From assembly GCA_014360565.1 (NCBI GenBank), contig JACIXH010000034.1, positions 1 through 33,327 of the forward strand: a stretch of DNA of 33,327 nt, written 5' to 3'. This stretch comes from Nocardia sp. GTDB taxonomy: Bacteria > Actinomycetota > Actinomycetes > Mycobacteriales > Mycobacteriaceae. Shown here in pieces: positions 24,497-32,113 of the stretch. Both the position numbers and the translations under genes were made by a program. Below the pieces are notes generated by a model. It saw only the letters and a list, made by a program, of their open reading frames with translations. It searched no databases and was not told the DNA's origin. Position 1 is the first letter of the stretch. Each line of letters begins with the position of its first letter.

Positions 24497-24539
24497 TGCG
24501 AGTGGGGGTGGTGCAGCGGCGGGGTGTCCGGTCCTGCCG
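24497..24539 (-). promoter_or_regulatory. Repeated 5' leader, copy upstream of the 218-residue gene
   Basis: Minus-strand order: hairpin CGGCAGG / CCCGCCG (one A-C mismatch) with loop ACCGGACAC (24539-24517), ten bases, then CCCACTCGCA (24506-24497), then ACGAAGGGA before the ATG at 24474. It lies between the 31-residue gene and the 218-residue gene and lacks the 20-base upstream block. Confidence 0.65.
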
Positions 24540-24561
24540 GGACTTCACGGTGTTGCGGTGC

Positions 24562-24657
24562 TCATCTGCGCTCGCGCGGTTCGGCCTCATCGAGCAGGTC
24601 GAGCAGAGCGTCGATATCCGTGGCGCACGCCAGTCGTGCGGTGATGAAAGCAGACAT
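24562..24657 (-). CDS. 31-residue small protein with leader and strong ribosome site
   Basis: ATG at 24657 to TGA at 24562 encodes MSAFITARLACATDIDALLD followed by LLDEAEPRERR. GGAGG lies six bases upstream and the repeated leader precedes it, so translation is likely despite the size. The protein is a probable amphipathic helix with an acidic-basic tail. I do not recognise a function. Confidence 0.6.
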   Translation of the reverse strand: MSAFITARLACATDIDALLDLLDEAEPRERR

Positions 24658-24672
24658 AGAGCCCTCCAGGAC

Positions 24673-24721
24673 TGCGAGTGGAAGAACGCCGGGACGGAAG
24701 TGTCCTGTTTCCGTCCCGGCG
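24673..24721 (-). promoter_or_regulatory. Repeated 5' leader, copy upstream of the 31-residue gene
   Basis: Minus-strand order: a 13-bp perfect stem (CGCCGGGACGGAA) with loop ACAGGACAC (24721-24687), four bases, then CCACTCGCA (24681-24673), then GGAGG and the ATG at 24657. The stem lies 18 bases after the stop of the upstream gene and is followed by TTCTT, so it may also terminate that gene. Confidence 0.65.
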
Positions 24722-24739
24722 TGGTGGGGTGCGCGAGCA

Positions 24740-25108
24740 TCAGCGACCGGTCTCGGGCTCGTCCGTCTCGTCGTCGTTGTCCCAGTCGTCGGGGACGCCA
24801 TCGGTCCACACCACGGCCTTGGCGAGGTGGTCCCAGGTCGCGTGCGCGAGAGCCTGCACGCGCTCGGTTTCGTCGTTCTTGTCGAGGTGAACGCCTGCCG
24901 GGATGAGCCAGAGTTCGGCGCGGAAGTCCCACGCGGAACCGGAAACCCGCGCCGAGGAGCTGACCTCCTCTGCCGCCCAGGCACGTGCTTCGTCCTCGGA
25001 AGTGAAGTCGATTTCCTCGATCTGCCACCGGCTCTGGCCGGGCGGGACGCTGGAAAAGTTCACGTAGAAGCGATCGTGATTCGCGACTACTGCCAGGGGT
25101 GGGTACAT
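24740..25108 (-). CDS. Hypothetical acidic protein, leader-controlled
   Basis: A 122-residue protein starting MYPPLAVVANHDRFYVNFSS, with an acidic C-terminus (DDWDNDDETDEPETGR). The middle has IEEIDFTSEDEARAWAAEEV. No family recognised. I chose ATG 25108 over ATG 25123 because the AAAGG-to-ATG spacing then matches the other leader-controlled genes, whose ribosome site falls inside the longer version. Confidence 0.65.
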   Translation of the reverse strand: MYPPLAVVANHDRFYVNFSSVPPGQSRWQIEEIDFTSEDEARAWAAEEVSSSARVSGSAWDFRAELWLIPAGVHLDKNDETERVQALAHATWDHLAKAVVWTDGVPDDWDNDDETDEPETGR

Positions 25109-25127
25109 CGGAATGCCTTTCATGCTG

Positions 25128-25190
25128 TGCGAGTGGGATCGAAGAGGTCGGGGTGTCCGGGCCCGAATCCTCTATGTCATATATTACCCG
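25128..25190 (-). promoter_or_regulatory. Repeated 5' leader, copy upstream of the 122-residue gene
   Basis: Minus-strand order: the block CGGGTAATATATGACATAGA (25190-25171), identical to the methyltransferase copy, hairpin TCGGG / CCCGA with loop CCCGGACAC (25166-25148), ten bases, and CCCACTCGCA (25137-25128). Compared with the methyltransferase copy the outer base pair changes from G-C to T-A with pairing kept. Confidence 0.7.
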
Positions 25191-25400
25191 ATATTCTGGC
25201 GAATGCAAGGTGAGTCGGTCGGGCTGCTGCACGGAGGTGGATCTGATTCCTTCTGGTCTGGCCGGAGAGTCAGTCGCAATCGCGCCGATCGCGGGCGGCG
25301 CGGAGGGATTGATACCGCATGCTCGTCGATCGAGAGCGCCCGGGCGTCGCCGCGTGAGGCGGAGCGTCAACTCGGACCGGGGCGTGGGAGGCCGACCTTC

Positions 25401-25724
25401 TCATCGAGGGAACGACTGAGGGCCGTCCCCTGATTCGGGGCCGAACCGGCGCGTCGCTTCGTCGTGGAGGTCGTTGTCGGCGAGCCACCGGCGCGCGAAA
25501 CCCTCGGAGACGGTTTCGTAGACGCTGTGGTCCGCGCCGCCTTCGTCGGTCAGAACGCGATTCAGTATCCAGCCGACGGTATCGGTGCGATACAGGTACT
25601 CGTTGTGGATTCGGCCATCCGCGAGCGGTGTGAGCGCTTCGAACTCGTCGGCCTGCTCGCTGTGGAACATCCCGAACAGCTTGGTCCCGTCGTCGGTGTA
25701 GTGGGTGTAGGTGATGCGCGCCAT
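25401..25724 (-). CDS. Hypothetical protein of the element
   Basis: A 107-residue protein starting MARITYTHYTDDGTKLFGMF, containing YLYRTDTVGWILNRVLTDEG and ARRWLADNDLHDEATRRFG. No known domain. An AAGGAG site lies about ten bases before the ATG, in a short upstream region (CACTCACCAAGAAGGAG) resembling that of the next gene upstream but not the hairpin leader. It lies between that gene and the leader-controlled group. Confidence 0.65.
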   Translation of the reverse strand: MARITYTHYTDDGTKLFGMFHSEQADEFEALTPLADGRIHNEYLYRTDTVGWILNRVLTDEGGADHSVYETVSEGFARRWLADNDLHDEATRRFGPESGDGPQSFPR

Positions 25725-25812
25725 GACGAGGGTTCTCCTTCTTGGTGAGTGTCGAGCGCTCGAATGCGCCGTACTGGACCGCCTGGGCGCGGGTGCCGGT
25801 ACGGCGCGTTCG

Positions 25813-26343
25813 TCAACTCCGTGTCCGGGTGCCGGACGCTGTTTTCGTGTCGGCAGCGCCCCTCGTCGTCTTGGTGTCGGCGGACCGACCCCCAGAACCG
25901 CTGGGAGCCGGATCGGATTGCGGTGTGGCGCGCGGCGCGGCCGAGACCTCCAGTGAGGCGGCCTCGGCGTCGACCTTCTCTGGCGACGGCGGAGTCAAGG
26001 GTGCCTTGGCGGCGGTGGTTGATGTCTGGGACGGGCGGGGTTGAGGTCTGGTCTTTGCTCGCTTGGCCACTGCGCGGAGTGCGGCGGTGGGCTTGAGGCC
26101 GATCCGTTCCAGGGCGTCCGGTTCGGCGCCAGCGTTCGTAGCCGCCGCGTAGGCGGCTGCCACGGCGGCTTCGGCGGACTCCTCGTCGGCGATCAGCCGT
26201 GCCGTCTCCGCCTCGCGGTTCTCGGATGCGCGCTGCCATTCGCCGACCTTTACCGCGAGTTCGCCGATGCGGGTCTCCATGTCGTCGTCGATGACCACGC
26301 GTCGATACGCGGTCAAGGCGTGGGTGGCTGTCTTCTTCACCAT
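25813..26343 (-). CDS. Hypothetical protein with low-complexity C-terminus
   Basis: A 176-residue protein: residues about 15-75 form a probable coiled coil (METRIGELAVKVGEWQRASE, then NREAETARLIADEESAEAAV), and the last 80 are Ala/Pro/Ser/Thr-rich and probably disordered. AAGGAG precedes the ATG at 26343. It is divergent from the mobilization operon, across the oriT-like region, so it may have a role in transfer, though nothing in the sequence shows it. Confidence 0.6.
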   Translation of the reverse strand: MVKKTATHALTAYRRVVIDDDMETRIGELAVKVGEWQRASENREAETARLIADEESAEAAVAAAYAAATNAGAEPDALERIGLKPTAALRAVAKRAKTRPQPRPSQTSTTAAKAPLTPPSPEKVDAEAASLEVSAAPRATPQSDPAPSGSGGRSADTKTTRGAADTKTASGTRTRS

Positions 26344-26393
26344 GGGCGGTGTCTCCTTGCTTGGTGATTGCTAATGGACCGATGACCCCTAGT

Positions 26394-26411
26394 GTATCGA
26401 AAGTATCGAAA
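26394..26411. repeat. GTATCGAAA tandem repeat
   Basis: Two head-to-tail copies of GTATCGAAA; a third stands at 26723-26731, at the other end of the palindrome-rich region. The copies could be binding sites (iterons) for a replication or relaxosome protein. Confidence 0.5.
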
Positions 26412-26656
26412 GATGAAAGCGGGCTGTCACAGGCGAAAAGTTACTCGGAGGATGTGCGTCGATGGTCGGTTTTGCCGCCTGTTCGGTTGGGGGACTGGTG
26501 TGCAGTCGGAACCGGGCGGCGTGGGTTGACCTGGCCGAGCGCTCAGGCGGGCAGTCCTGTCGCGCACCGGTCCCGCGCGCGAGCGTCGATGCGTTCGCTG
26601 GGGCGAACATCGTGAACCGCAAGCCCCCCGGCCGGCGATTCGGGTGAGCAAGATAT

Positions 26657-26700
26657 CCCAAAAGTGGCCACTTTTGGGTTGCGCCCAGGGGTGGGCGCAA
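26657..26700 (+). other. Candidate origin of transfer (oriT)
   Basis: A perfect 22-base palindrome with half site CCCAAAAGTGG (26657-26678) directly abuts a second perfect inverted repeat, TTGCGCCCA / TGGGCGCAA around GGGG (26679-26700). The layout, an inverted repeat followed by TGCGCCC, resembles my memory of the RSF1010-type nick region. It lies 156 bases before mobC and the relaxase gene, the expected place for an oriT. Confidence 0.5.
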
Positions 26701-26731
26701 GACACACTCAAAGTGGTTGAATGTATCGAAA

Positions 26732-26835
26732 GCCTCTAGAGGATCTAGAGGCTCGGATGTCTCCATCCCTGCGGGGTGAAGACATCGGCGGGTCCGGCAG
26801 GGGGCTGCCGGACCGGAGAGCGCCGCTGGGCGCTC
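26732..26835. repeat. Three further inverted repeats upstream of mobC
   Basis: GCCTCTAGA / TCTAGAGGC (26732-26752), GTCCGGCAG / CTGCCGGAC around GGGG (26792-26813) and GAGCGCC / GGCGCTC (26818-26835) follow in series before the mobC start. They may be relaxosome protein sites or transcription-control hairpins. The region 26344-26855 contains no convincing gene. Confidence 0.55.
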
Positions 26836-26855
26836 GGTAGGCGAAGGGACGAGAA

Positions 26856-27275
26856 GTGCCTCCGAAGAGTGGGCAGGGCCATCGGCCCCACGCGGCGAAG
26901 CCGCGGTCGATAAGTCGACGGTCGACGTACGCGCCGGCCGAATGGGCGCTGGTGACCGCGGCGGCGGCCACGGTCGGACTGCGGCCCGGCGCGTTCATCG
27001 CCAAGGCCGCCGTCGGAGCGGCGCGGGTGTTCGCCGCGAAGCGCAATGGAGCGATAGTTCGCACCAGCGGCCAAGTGGAGATCCTCATCGCCGAGGTGCG
27101 CGAGCTACGCCGGTTGCTCGGCAACGTCGCGGGCAACGTGAACGATGTCGCCAAGCACGCGAACTCCACCGGCGAACTCGGCGACAACGCTGACGCCGTG
27201 CTGACCTACACCCGCAAGATCAACAGCCGCATCGATGTCTGGTTGGTCGAACAACTTCGGCACGGTGCGGTGTGA
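26856..27275 (+). CDS. mobC: MobC-like mobilization protein
   Basis: A 139-residue basic accessory protein of plasmid-type transfer. MobC proteins help the relaxase open and nick oriT. The N-terminus is basic (RPHAAKPRSISRRSTY) with a probable ribbon-helix-helix, and the C-terminal half has the family pattern ELRRLLGNVAGNVNDVAKHA. The GTG at 26856 follows GAAGGGA six bases upstream. The stop overlaps the relaxase GTG by four bases. Confidence 0.8.
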   Translation: MPPKSGQGHRPHAAKPRSISRRSTYAPAEWALVTAAAATVGLRPGAFIAKAAVGAARVFAAKRNGAIVRTSGQVEILIAEVRELRRLLGNVAGNVNDVAKHANSTGELGDNADAVLTYTRKINSRIDVWLVEQLRHGAV

Positions 27276-28897
27276 TCGGCAAAGCGATCCGGGGATGGGA
27301 CGGGCGGCGACTTGTCCGGTATCTGTTCTCGCCAGGCACGCACAACGAGCACACCAACCCCCGGGTAATCGCGGCGTGGCAGTCCGACCCCGACGCCCTA
27401 CAACCGCTGTGGGTCGGGCCCGGCGACTGCGACTTCGCGCCGGGCGAGATCGGCAAGCTCGCCGGACAGGTCACCGCGCTCTCGGAGGCGATCGGGCTGC
27501 CCACCCAACAGCCCGAGCCCGGCCAACCGGGCTACACCAAGCACGGCTACATCTGGCACCTGCCCGTCGCGATCGGTGCCGAGGACGGCGAACTCGACCA
27601 ACAGACCTGGCGTCGCATCGCCGAGGACATGCTGCACGAGACCGGCATCGCGAAAGCGGGCGCCGCCGGGGCGTGCCGGTGGATCGCGGTGCACCACGGA
27701 AAATCTGTCGACGGCAACGACCACATCCATATCGCGGCCGTGATGGTCAGAGCCGACACCGGCAAACGGTTCTATCCCGACAACGACTGGAAAGCCGTGC
27801 GCCGAGTCGCCCGTCGCTGGGAAGAGGCGCTCGGGTTGCGGCTGACCGCCATCAACGACCCGATGGCGGTACCGACCCCGACGCGCGGCGAACAGGAGAA
27901 GGCCCAGCGTCGTCAGTCCGCCGGCGACGAGGGCATGCTGCGCGCCACACCTGGTGCCGCGGCGCGGACCCAGTTACGCCAGATGATCACCGAGTCGGCC
28001 GCTGTCGCGACCACCACCGACGAGTTCCTCGCCCGGCTCCGCGACGCGGGCGTACTCGTCGACCTCAAGCACGACGGCACCGGGCAGATCACGGGATGGG
28101 CAGTCGCGGCTCCCGGCGACGTGTCGGCCAAGACCGGGGAGCCCATCTACTTCGCGCCCAGCCGACATCTCGGAGCGGACATGTCCTGGCCACGAGTCAC
28201 CGCCCGCTGGTCGACGACCCCGCCCGCACCCTCCGGCATCGCAGACGCCGCAGCCATCACCGCGACAGCCCGCGAGGCGCACACGGTGCTGGCCGACAGC
28301 GCCGAACGCGTGCGGGAGGTCACCACTGCCGTGCGCGCCGAGCGATCCGATATCGCGACGGTGGCCCGCGAATTGCACGACGTCATCGGCAGTTGGGCCT
28401 CCATCGCCGATGGTGCCGCGCGCCAGGGCCCGCTCTCGCAGGCAGCATGGGCCTTCGACCGCGCGGCGCGCACTCGGCATGGGTTGACCGCCGTCCCCGC
28501 CGGGCGACTCGCCGCCGAACTCCGTGCGATCTCGCGCGACCTCGCAGCAGTTCGGATGCTGTCCGGGCGTGGTCTGCAACGAGACCCGACTGTCCAGCTC
28601 GGCCTCGCCGTCGCCGACCTGCTGCTCGAGATCGCGGCATGGCATCAACAGAACCGGCGCATCACCGCCGCCCGCAGCGCCCGCCAAGCCGCAGACCTCG
28701 TCCGCGCCCACGGTGAAGCCACCGGCACCGTCCCCGGTCAACTCCCACCGCAGCGCGTACCGGCGAGCACCTCGCACACCTCCACCGCGCCACAGCCCGG
28801 CCCCGCTGCTCGACCGGGCGTCCGCCCCGAACATCCCGCAGGACGCGGGGTCCGTGAATCACCGCGCCACCCAACAAGAAAGGAACACCGACGATGA
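27272..28897 (+). CDS. mobA: MobA-type relaxase / mobilization nuclease
   Basis: A 541-residue relaxase that should nick one strand at oriT and stay bound to its 5' end during transfer. The N-terminus, MIGKAIRGWDGRRLVRYLFS then PGTHNEHTNP, is typical of actinobacterial mobilization nucleases; Tyr17 is a candidate catalytic tyrosine. The histidine triad appears in HHGKSVDGNDHIHIAAVMV (about 149-167). The C-terminal half is helical, with no helicase or primase motif seen. No type IV secretion or FtsK-type gene is in the window, so the element is at least mobilizable. It overlaps its neighbours by four bases on each side. Confidence 0.87.
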   Translation: MIGKAIRGWDGRRLVRYLFSPGTHNEHTNPRVIAAWQSDPDALQPLWVGPGDCDFAPGEIGKLAGQVTALSEAIGLPTQQPEPGQPGYTKHGYIWHLPVAIGAEDGELDQQTWRRIAEDMLHETGIAKAGAAGACRWIAVHHGKSVDGNDHIHIAAVMVRADTGKRFYPDNDWKAVRRVARRWEEALGLRLTAINDPMAVPTPTRGEQEKAQRRQSAGDEGMLRATPGAAARTQLRQMITESAAVATTTDEFLARLRDAGVLVDLKHDGTGQITGWAVAAPGDVSAKTGEPIYFAPSRHLGADMSWPRVTARWSTTPPAPSGIADAAAITATAREAHTVLADSAERVREVTTAVRAERSDIATVARELHDVIGSWASIADGAARQGPLSQAAWAFDRAARTRHGLTAVPAGRLAAELRAISRDLAAVRMLSGRGLQRDPTVQLGLAVADLLLEIAAWHQQNRRITAARSARQAADLVRAHGEATGTVPGQLPPQRVPASTSHTSTAPQPGPAARPGVRPEHPAGRGVRESPRHPTRKEHRR

Positions 28898-30480
28898 ACC
28901 AGCCAGTCATTGAACCGCCCGTGATGGGCATCCCCCGCGAGGACACCATGCGTATCGCCTTGGCAGCACGCACGCTGTCCGGAGTACTCCGCCAACTGCG
29001 CGAGCAGCGCGGCCGCTCCGCGTGGGACGACGCCGAGAACGTTGCCCGCAAGAACGCGGTCCTCGATCGCCACGCGGTCACCAAGTTCAGCCACCTCGAT
29101 GCCGACGAATGGAACACCGCGGAGAGGGAGGGGCGAATTCGCGCCGAACGCCACCCCGATACCGGAATGACTATCCGCGTAGCCCCGCTCTCGCACGGGC
29201 GTTTCGGCGTACAGGCCGGCTGGACGGACAACCACACCGAGGCCGTGTTCGGGTCCGAAGAACTCGCCGACCGAATCGTCGACTGGCTGCGCAAGAACGG
29301 CTCGGCCGAAGCGGTCGACGATCTGCGGCGCAACACCGACGAACTACACGCCACCTCCCGGCCTCGCCGATACCAGACCCTGCGAGACGTCGAGCTGGCC
29401 CAGGCGCGCACGTGGGCCAAGGAACACGAACCGGACTGGTACCGCTGGTGGGAGCAGAGTTATGCCGCCGCCGACACCATCGACGGTCGACGCCTCGATG
29501 AGAACGAGATCATCCGCAAATGGGTCGACGCCACGGGCGGCAGGACCGGTACAGCCGTGGGAGTGGCACGGCGATGGCTCAAGCAGCACGACCCCGAATG
29601 GGCCCACAACTGGGAGACCGAGTACGCGAACTGCGACACCCCCGAAGGCCGCCGCAGTCTCGAGGACGACGTAGTCCGACGCTGGCGCTCGCAATCTCGC
29701 ACGGCCCCCGGGCGCGGAACCGGCAGCGGCAAGGCGACAACCGAGTCCGGTGAACAAGACAGCGATCGGCAGAATCAGCGCACCGCAACACCTCTGGCGG
29801 ACCGACTGCGCGGCCGTGTGCCCGACCAGATTCTCGATGACCCACGCTGGCAGGTCGCCGAGGACCAGTACACCGTGCTCACCGCGCAGGGGGCCGACCC
29901 GGAGATGCTGATCGAGTCGGTCGCCGCTATCGACTTCGGCAGTGGACAGGTCCGCGCACCGAGCGGGTTCGCCGCGTGGACGATGCGGGAAGCCGCGAAG
30001 AAGGGCAATGCCTCCAGCACACACGCTCGCAGCGAGGACGACGCCCGCCGTTTGGTCGCCGAGGAATGGCTCACCACCGCTGACCCCGAGTCGCCGTTCG
30101 ATCGAGCGCGCGCGGCCCAATTGGTGGGCGAGATCAACGACGAATTCGATGCCCTGCTGGCACGCAAGTATCCAGGCATCCTCGACGGCGACGCCGACCA
30201 GGCGCGGGCACAGGCGGATCAGTACGGCGCAACCTCCACCGACGATCACGAGCATTCCCGTCACGACGCAACTGCTACGCAGTTCGCCGACGCGAACGGC
30301 AGCAGGGTGTTCGCCGTCGACGGGGAGGGCACCGCCATCACCGTCAAGTTTGCCGAGGCACCGAAACGGCAGGCTGGGACGCCCCACGCGGCCGACCATA
30401 GCGGCGGTGCCGCGCGGGACGACACCGTGATCGACGACCAACAGCACGAGGTGGTGCTTGCCGCGTCAGCGGCGGCCTAA
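28894..30480 (+). CDS. Relaxase-operon accessory protein with internal repeat
   Basis: A 528-residue protein translated from an ATG that overlaps the relaxase stop (ATGA). Two copies of a roughly 54-residue unit are visible: ARTWAKEHEPDWYRWWEQSY at about residue 171 and ARRWLKQHDPEWAHNWETEY at about 225, each followed by a D-T-x-x-GRR segment and an E/D-rich helix ending in Arg-x-Trp. The C-terminal 200 residues are polar and partly disordered. No enzyme motif is recognised. Coupling to mobA suggests a role in DNA processing or relaxosome assembly. Confidence 0.75.
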   Translation: MNQPVIEPPVMGIPREDTMRIALAARTLSGVLRQLREQRGRSAWDDAENVARKNAVLDRHAVTKFSHLDADEWNTAEREGRIRAERHPDTGMTIRVAPLSHGRFGVQAGWTDNHTEAVFGSEELADRIVDWLRKNGSAEAVDDLRRNTDELHATSRPRRYQTLRDVELAQARTWAKEHEPDWYRWWEQSYAAADTIDGRRLDENEIIRKWVDATGGRTGTAVGVARRWLKQHDPEWAHNWETEYANCDTPEGRRSLEDDVVRRWRSQSRTAPGRGTGSGKATTESGEQDSDRQNQRTATPLADRLRGRVPDQILDDPRWQVAEDQYTVLTAQGADPEMLIESVAAIDFGSGQVRAPSGFAAWTMREAAKKGNASSTHARSEDDARRLVAEEWLTTADPESPFDRARAAQLVGEINDEFDALLARKYPGILDGDADQARAQADQYGATSTDDHEHSRHDATATQFADANGSRVFAVDGEGTAITVKFAEAPKRQAGTPHAADHSGGAARDDTVIDDQQHEVVLAASAAA

Positions 30481-30599
30481 GCTCCGCTGATCCCGCCCGA
30501 GGTGGACAAGACGAACGCTAGGTCCCATCGACGCACCCCACCGCCAGCCAAACCTGCTCCGGCGCCCACCCTTAACAGAGGCCGGAGTCACTAGGTCGC

Positions 30600-30979
30600 G
30601 CGCGTCGAGGACTCGGCGCGCGCGTCAAGTGGGACGTGGCCGCGGCGTTGTGGTGCTGCGGCTACGAGCTCCCCGTGGCATCGGCGGGAACTAATCCGGC
30701 TGACCGAATCAACCCGGGCGCGGTCCGCGTCGCGCAGCGCCACGAGCTGGCGTTGGTCCCGGGCTCCCCACACAGCGAATCGCTGACGTCCTCACCGACG
30801 GTGACCTTGTGGTGACGGTATGCGACCGTGCCTATATGAGGAACTCCCTGGTGTTCCGACACTGCACTGGTCGATCCCCGACCCGGTCGGATCCGGCGAA
30901 GAAGATCGCGTTCGACACCGCCTACGCCGACATCGCCAAGCGGGTCGAGAGCCTGGCGCGCCACGTCCGCTGCGCGTGA
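30600..30979 (+). pseudogene. Decayed low-molecular-weight phosphatase / arsenate reductase-type gene
   Basis: Plus-strand sequence that must be read through three frameshifts to give the family's protein. Frame one gives AAALWCCGYELPVASAGTNP and ADRINPGAVRVAQRHELAL (to about 30776); frame two RIADVLTDGDLVVTVCDRAY (to 30835); frame three, after a duplicated TA, EELPGVPTLHWSIPDPVGSG (to about 30910); frame four FDTAYADIAKRVESLARHVR, then the stop at 30977. These are segments of arsenate reductase / LMW tyrosine phosphatase-like proteins. The N-terminal catalytic Cys-loop is not readable; only a DSARAS-like trace remains near 30610. It is non-functional as written, unless sequencing errors are many. 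Confidence 0.65.
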
Positions 30980-31010
30980 CCCCTTATCCCGTCGCGATCG
31001 AGACCCGCGT

Positions 31011-32102
31011 CTATCGACGCTGGCGTATCTCGTTTCTTGCCGACGATTTTCGGCTCACGACCGTGTCCAGATGTGCGGAAAGACGACGAGCATCGCGGCC
31101 CACACCGCGCAGGGACGCCGAGGACAAACTGCGTTGCCATTCCAACCCGAGATATCCCAGACCCGGGTGAGTGGTCGAGGCTCCCTGGCGGTGCAAGGGT
31201 TTGCCGGTGTCGTCGAGCGCGCCCAGGCCGGCGAGATAGCCGAGGTTCGGGTGGTAGCCGGTGGCGAGAATGATCGTGTCCACTCTGCAGCGAGTAGCGT
31301 CCGGCCATATCGCTGTGTCGGCCTCGAGGCCGGTGAACATCTCCCGTGCCAGAGGTTTTCCCGCCGACAGCGCTGCACGATAGCGGCCGGAGTCGAATAC
31401 CGGTGCGGTGGGTGGGTCACCGATCAGGTGGCCGACTGGCAACGTGTCCAGGCCGCTGACGGTGAACCAGAAATGCATGTCGCGACCGAACGGTCGTTGG
31501 GGGACGAACTTGACCGGGGTGCGGCTCGCCAGCGTGACCGTAGAGGTTTCGGCGAGTTCGGTCGCGATCTGGACCGCGGAGTTTCCGGCGCCGACCACGA
31601 TCACGCTCTGACCGGCGAAGTCCGCTGGTGACCGATATCGGCTGGCGTGCAGAATATTTCCGGTGAAGTCGGCCTGGCCTGGTAATTGTGGGATGGTCGG
31701 TGTTCCGAAGCCGCCGGTCGCGGCGATCAGCCGTGGTGCAGTATATCTCTGGCCGGTGTCGGTGTGGGCGGTGAACAGCTGTCCGTCGTAGTCGACGTCT
31801 GTAACGCGTTGTGAAGTGTGGATGTCGGCGTCCAGCGTTGCGGCGTACTGGCGTAGGTAGGCGACCACTTCGTTGCGATGGGGGTAGTGGTCGGGATCGC
31901 CGGGGAACTCAAGACCAGGCAGTGCACTGTATTTGGTGGGCGAGAACAGGGTCAGGCTTTCGTAGTAGTGGGGCCAGGACCCCACCGGCTCGGGCCCGGA
32001 TTCCACGACAACGGTGCTCAGGCCGCGTTTGCGGAGGTGGTGGGCGGCTGCGAGACCGGATTGGCCTGCGCCGACGACGACGGCGCCATAGCTCGAATGC
32101 AT
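31011..32102 (-). CDS. Flavin-dependent monooxygenase (ArsO-like)
   Basis: A 363-residue FAD/NAD(P)H-dependent monooxygenase. The FAD Rossmann motif is VVVGAGQSGLAAAHHL (about 8-23), the NADPH motif VIVVGAGNSAVQIATEL lies near 160, and the closing ATGYHPNL motif near 297. I chose ATG 32102 because the Rossmann motif follows at once; the upstream extension is Arg/His-rich. The neighbouring MFS transporter and the phosphatase-type pseudogene match arsenic-resistance loci, where ArsO is a flavoprotein of this type. The substrate is not proved. Confidence 0.8.
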   Translation of the reverse strand: MHSSYGAVVVGAGQSGLAAAHHLRKRGLSTVVVESGPEPVGSWPHYYESLTLFSPTKYSALPGLEFPGDPDHYPHRNEVVAYLRQYAATLDADIHTSQRVTDVDYDGQLFTAHTDTGQRYTAPRLIAATGGFGTPTIPQLPGQADFTGNILHASRYRSPADFAGQSVIVVGAGNSAVQIATELAETSTVTLASRTPVKFVPQRPFGRDMHFWFTVSGLDTLPVGHLIGDPPTAPVFDSGRYRAALSAGKPLAREMFTGLEADTAIWPDATRCRVDTIILATGYHPNLGYLAGLGALDDTGKPLHRQGASTTHPGLGYLGLEWQRSLSSASLRGVGRDARRLSAHLDTVVSRKSSARNEIRQRR

Positions 32103-32113
32103 GAAGAAATCCT

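Noticed and set aside
26394..26731. CRISPR array
   Set aside because: The GTATCGAAA copies are nine bases, two are tandem without a spacer and the third is over 300 bases away; no cas gene is present.
27235..28716. 493-residue plus-strand frame overlapping the relaxase
   Set aside because: Arg/Pro-rich out-of-frame reading of mobA; lacks motifs.
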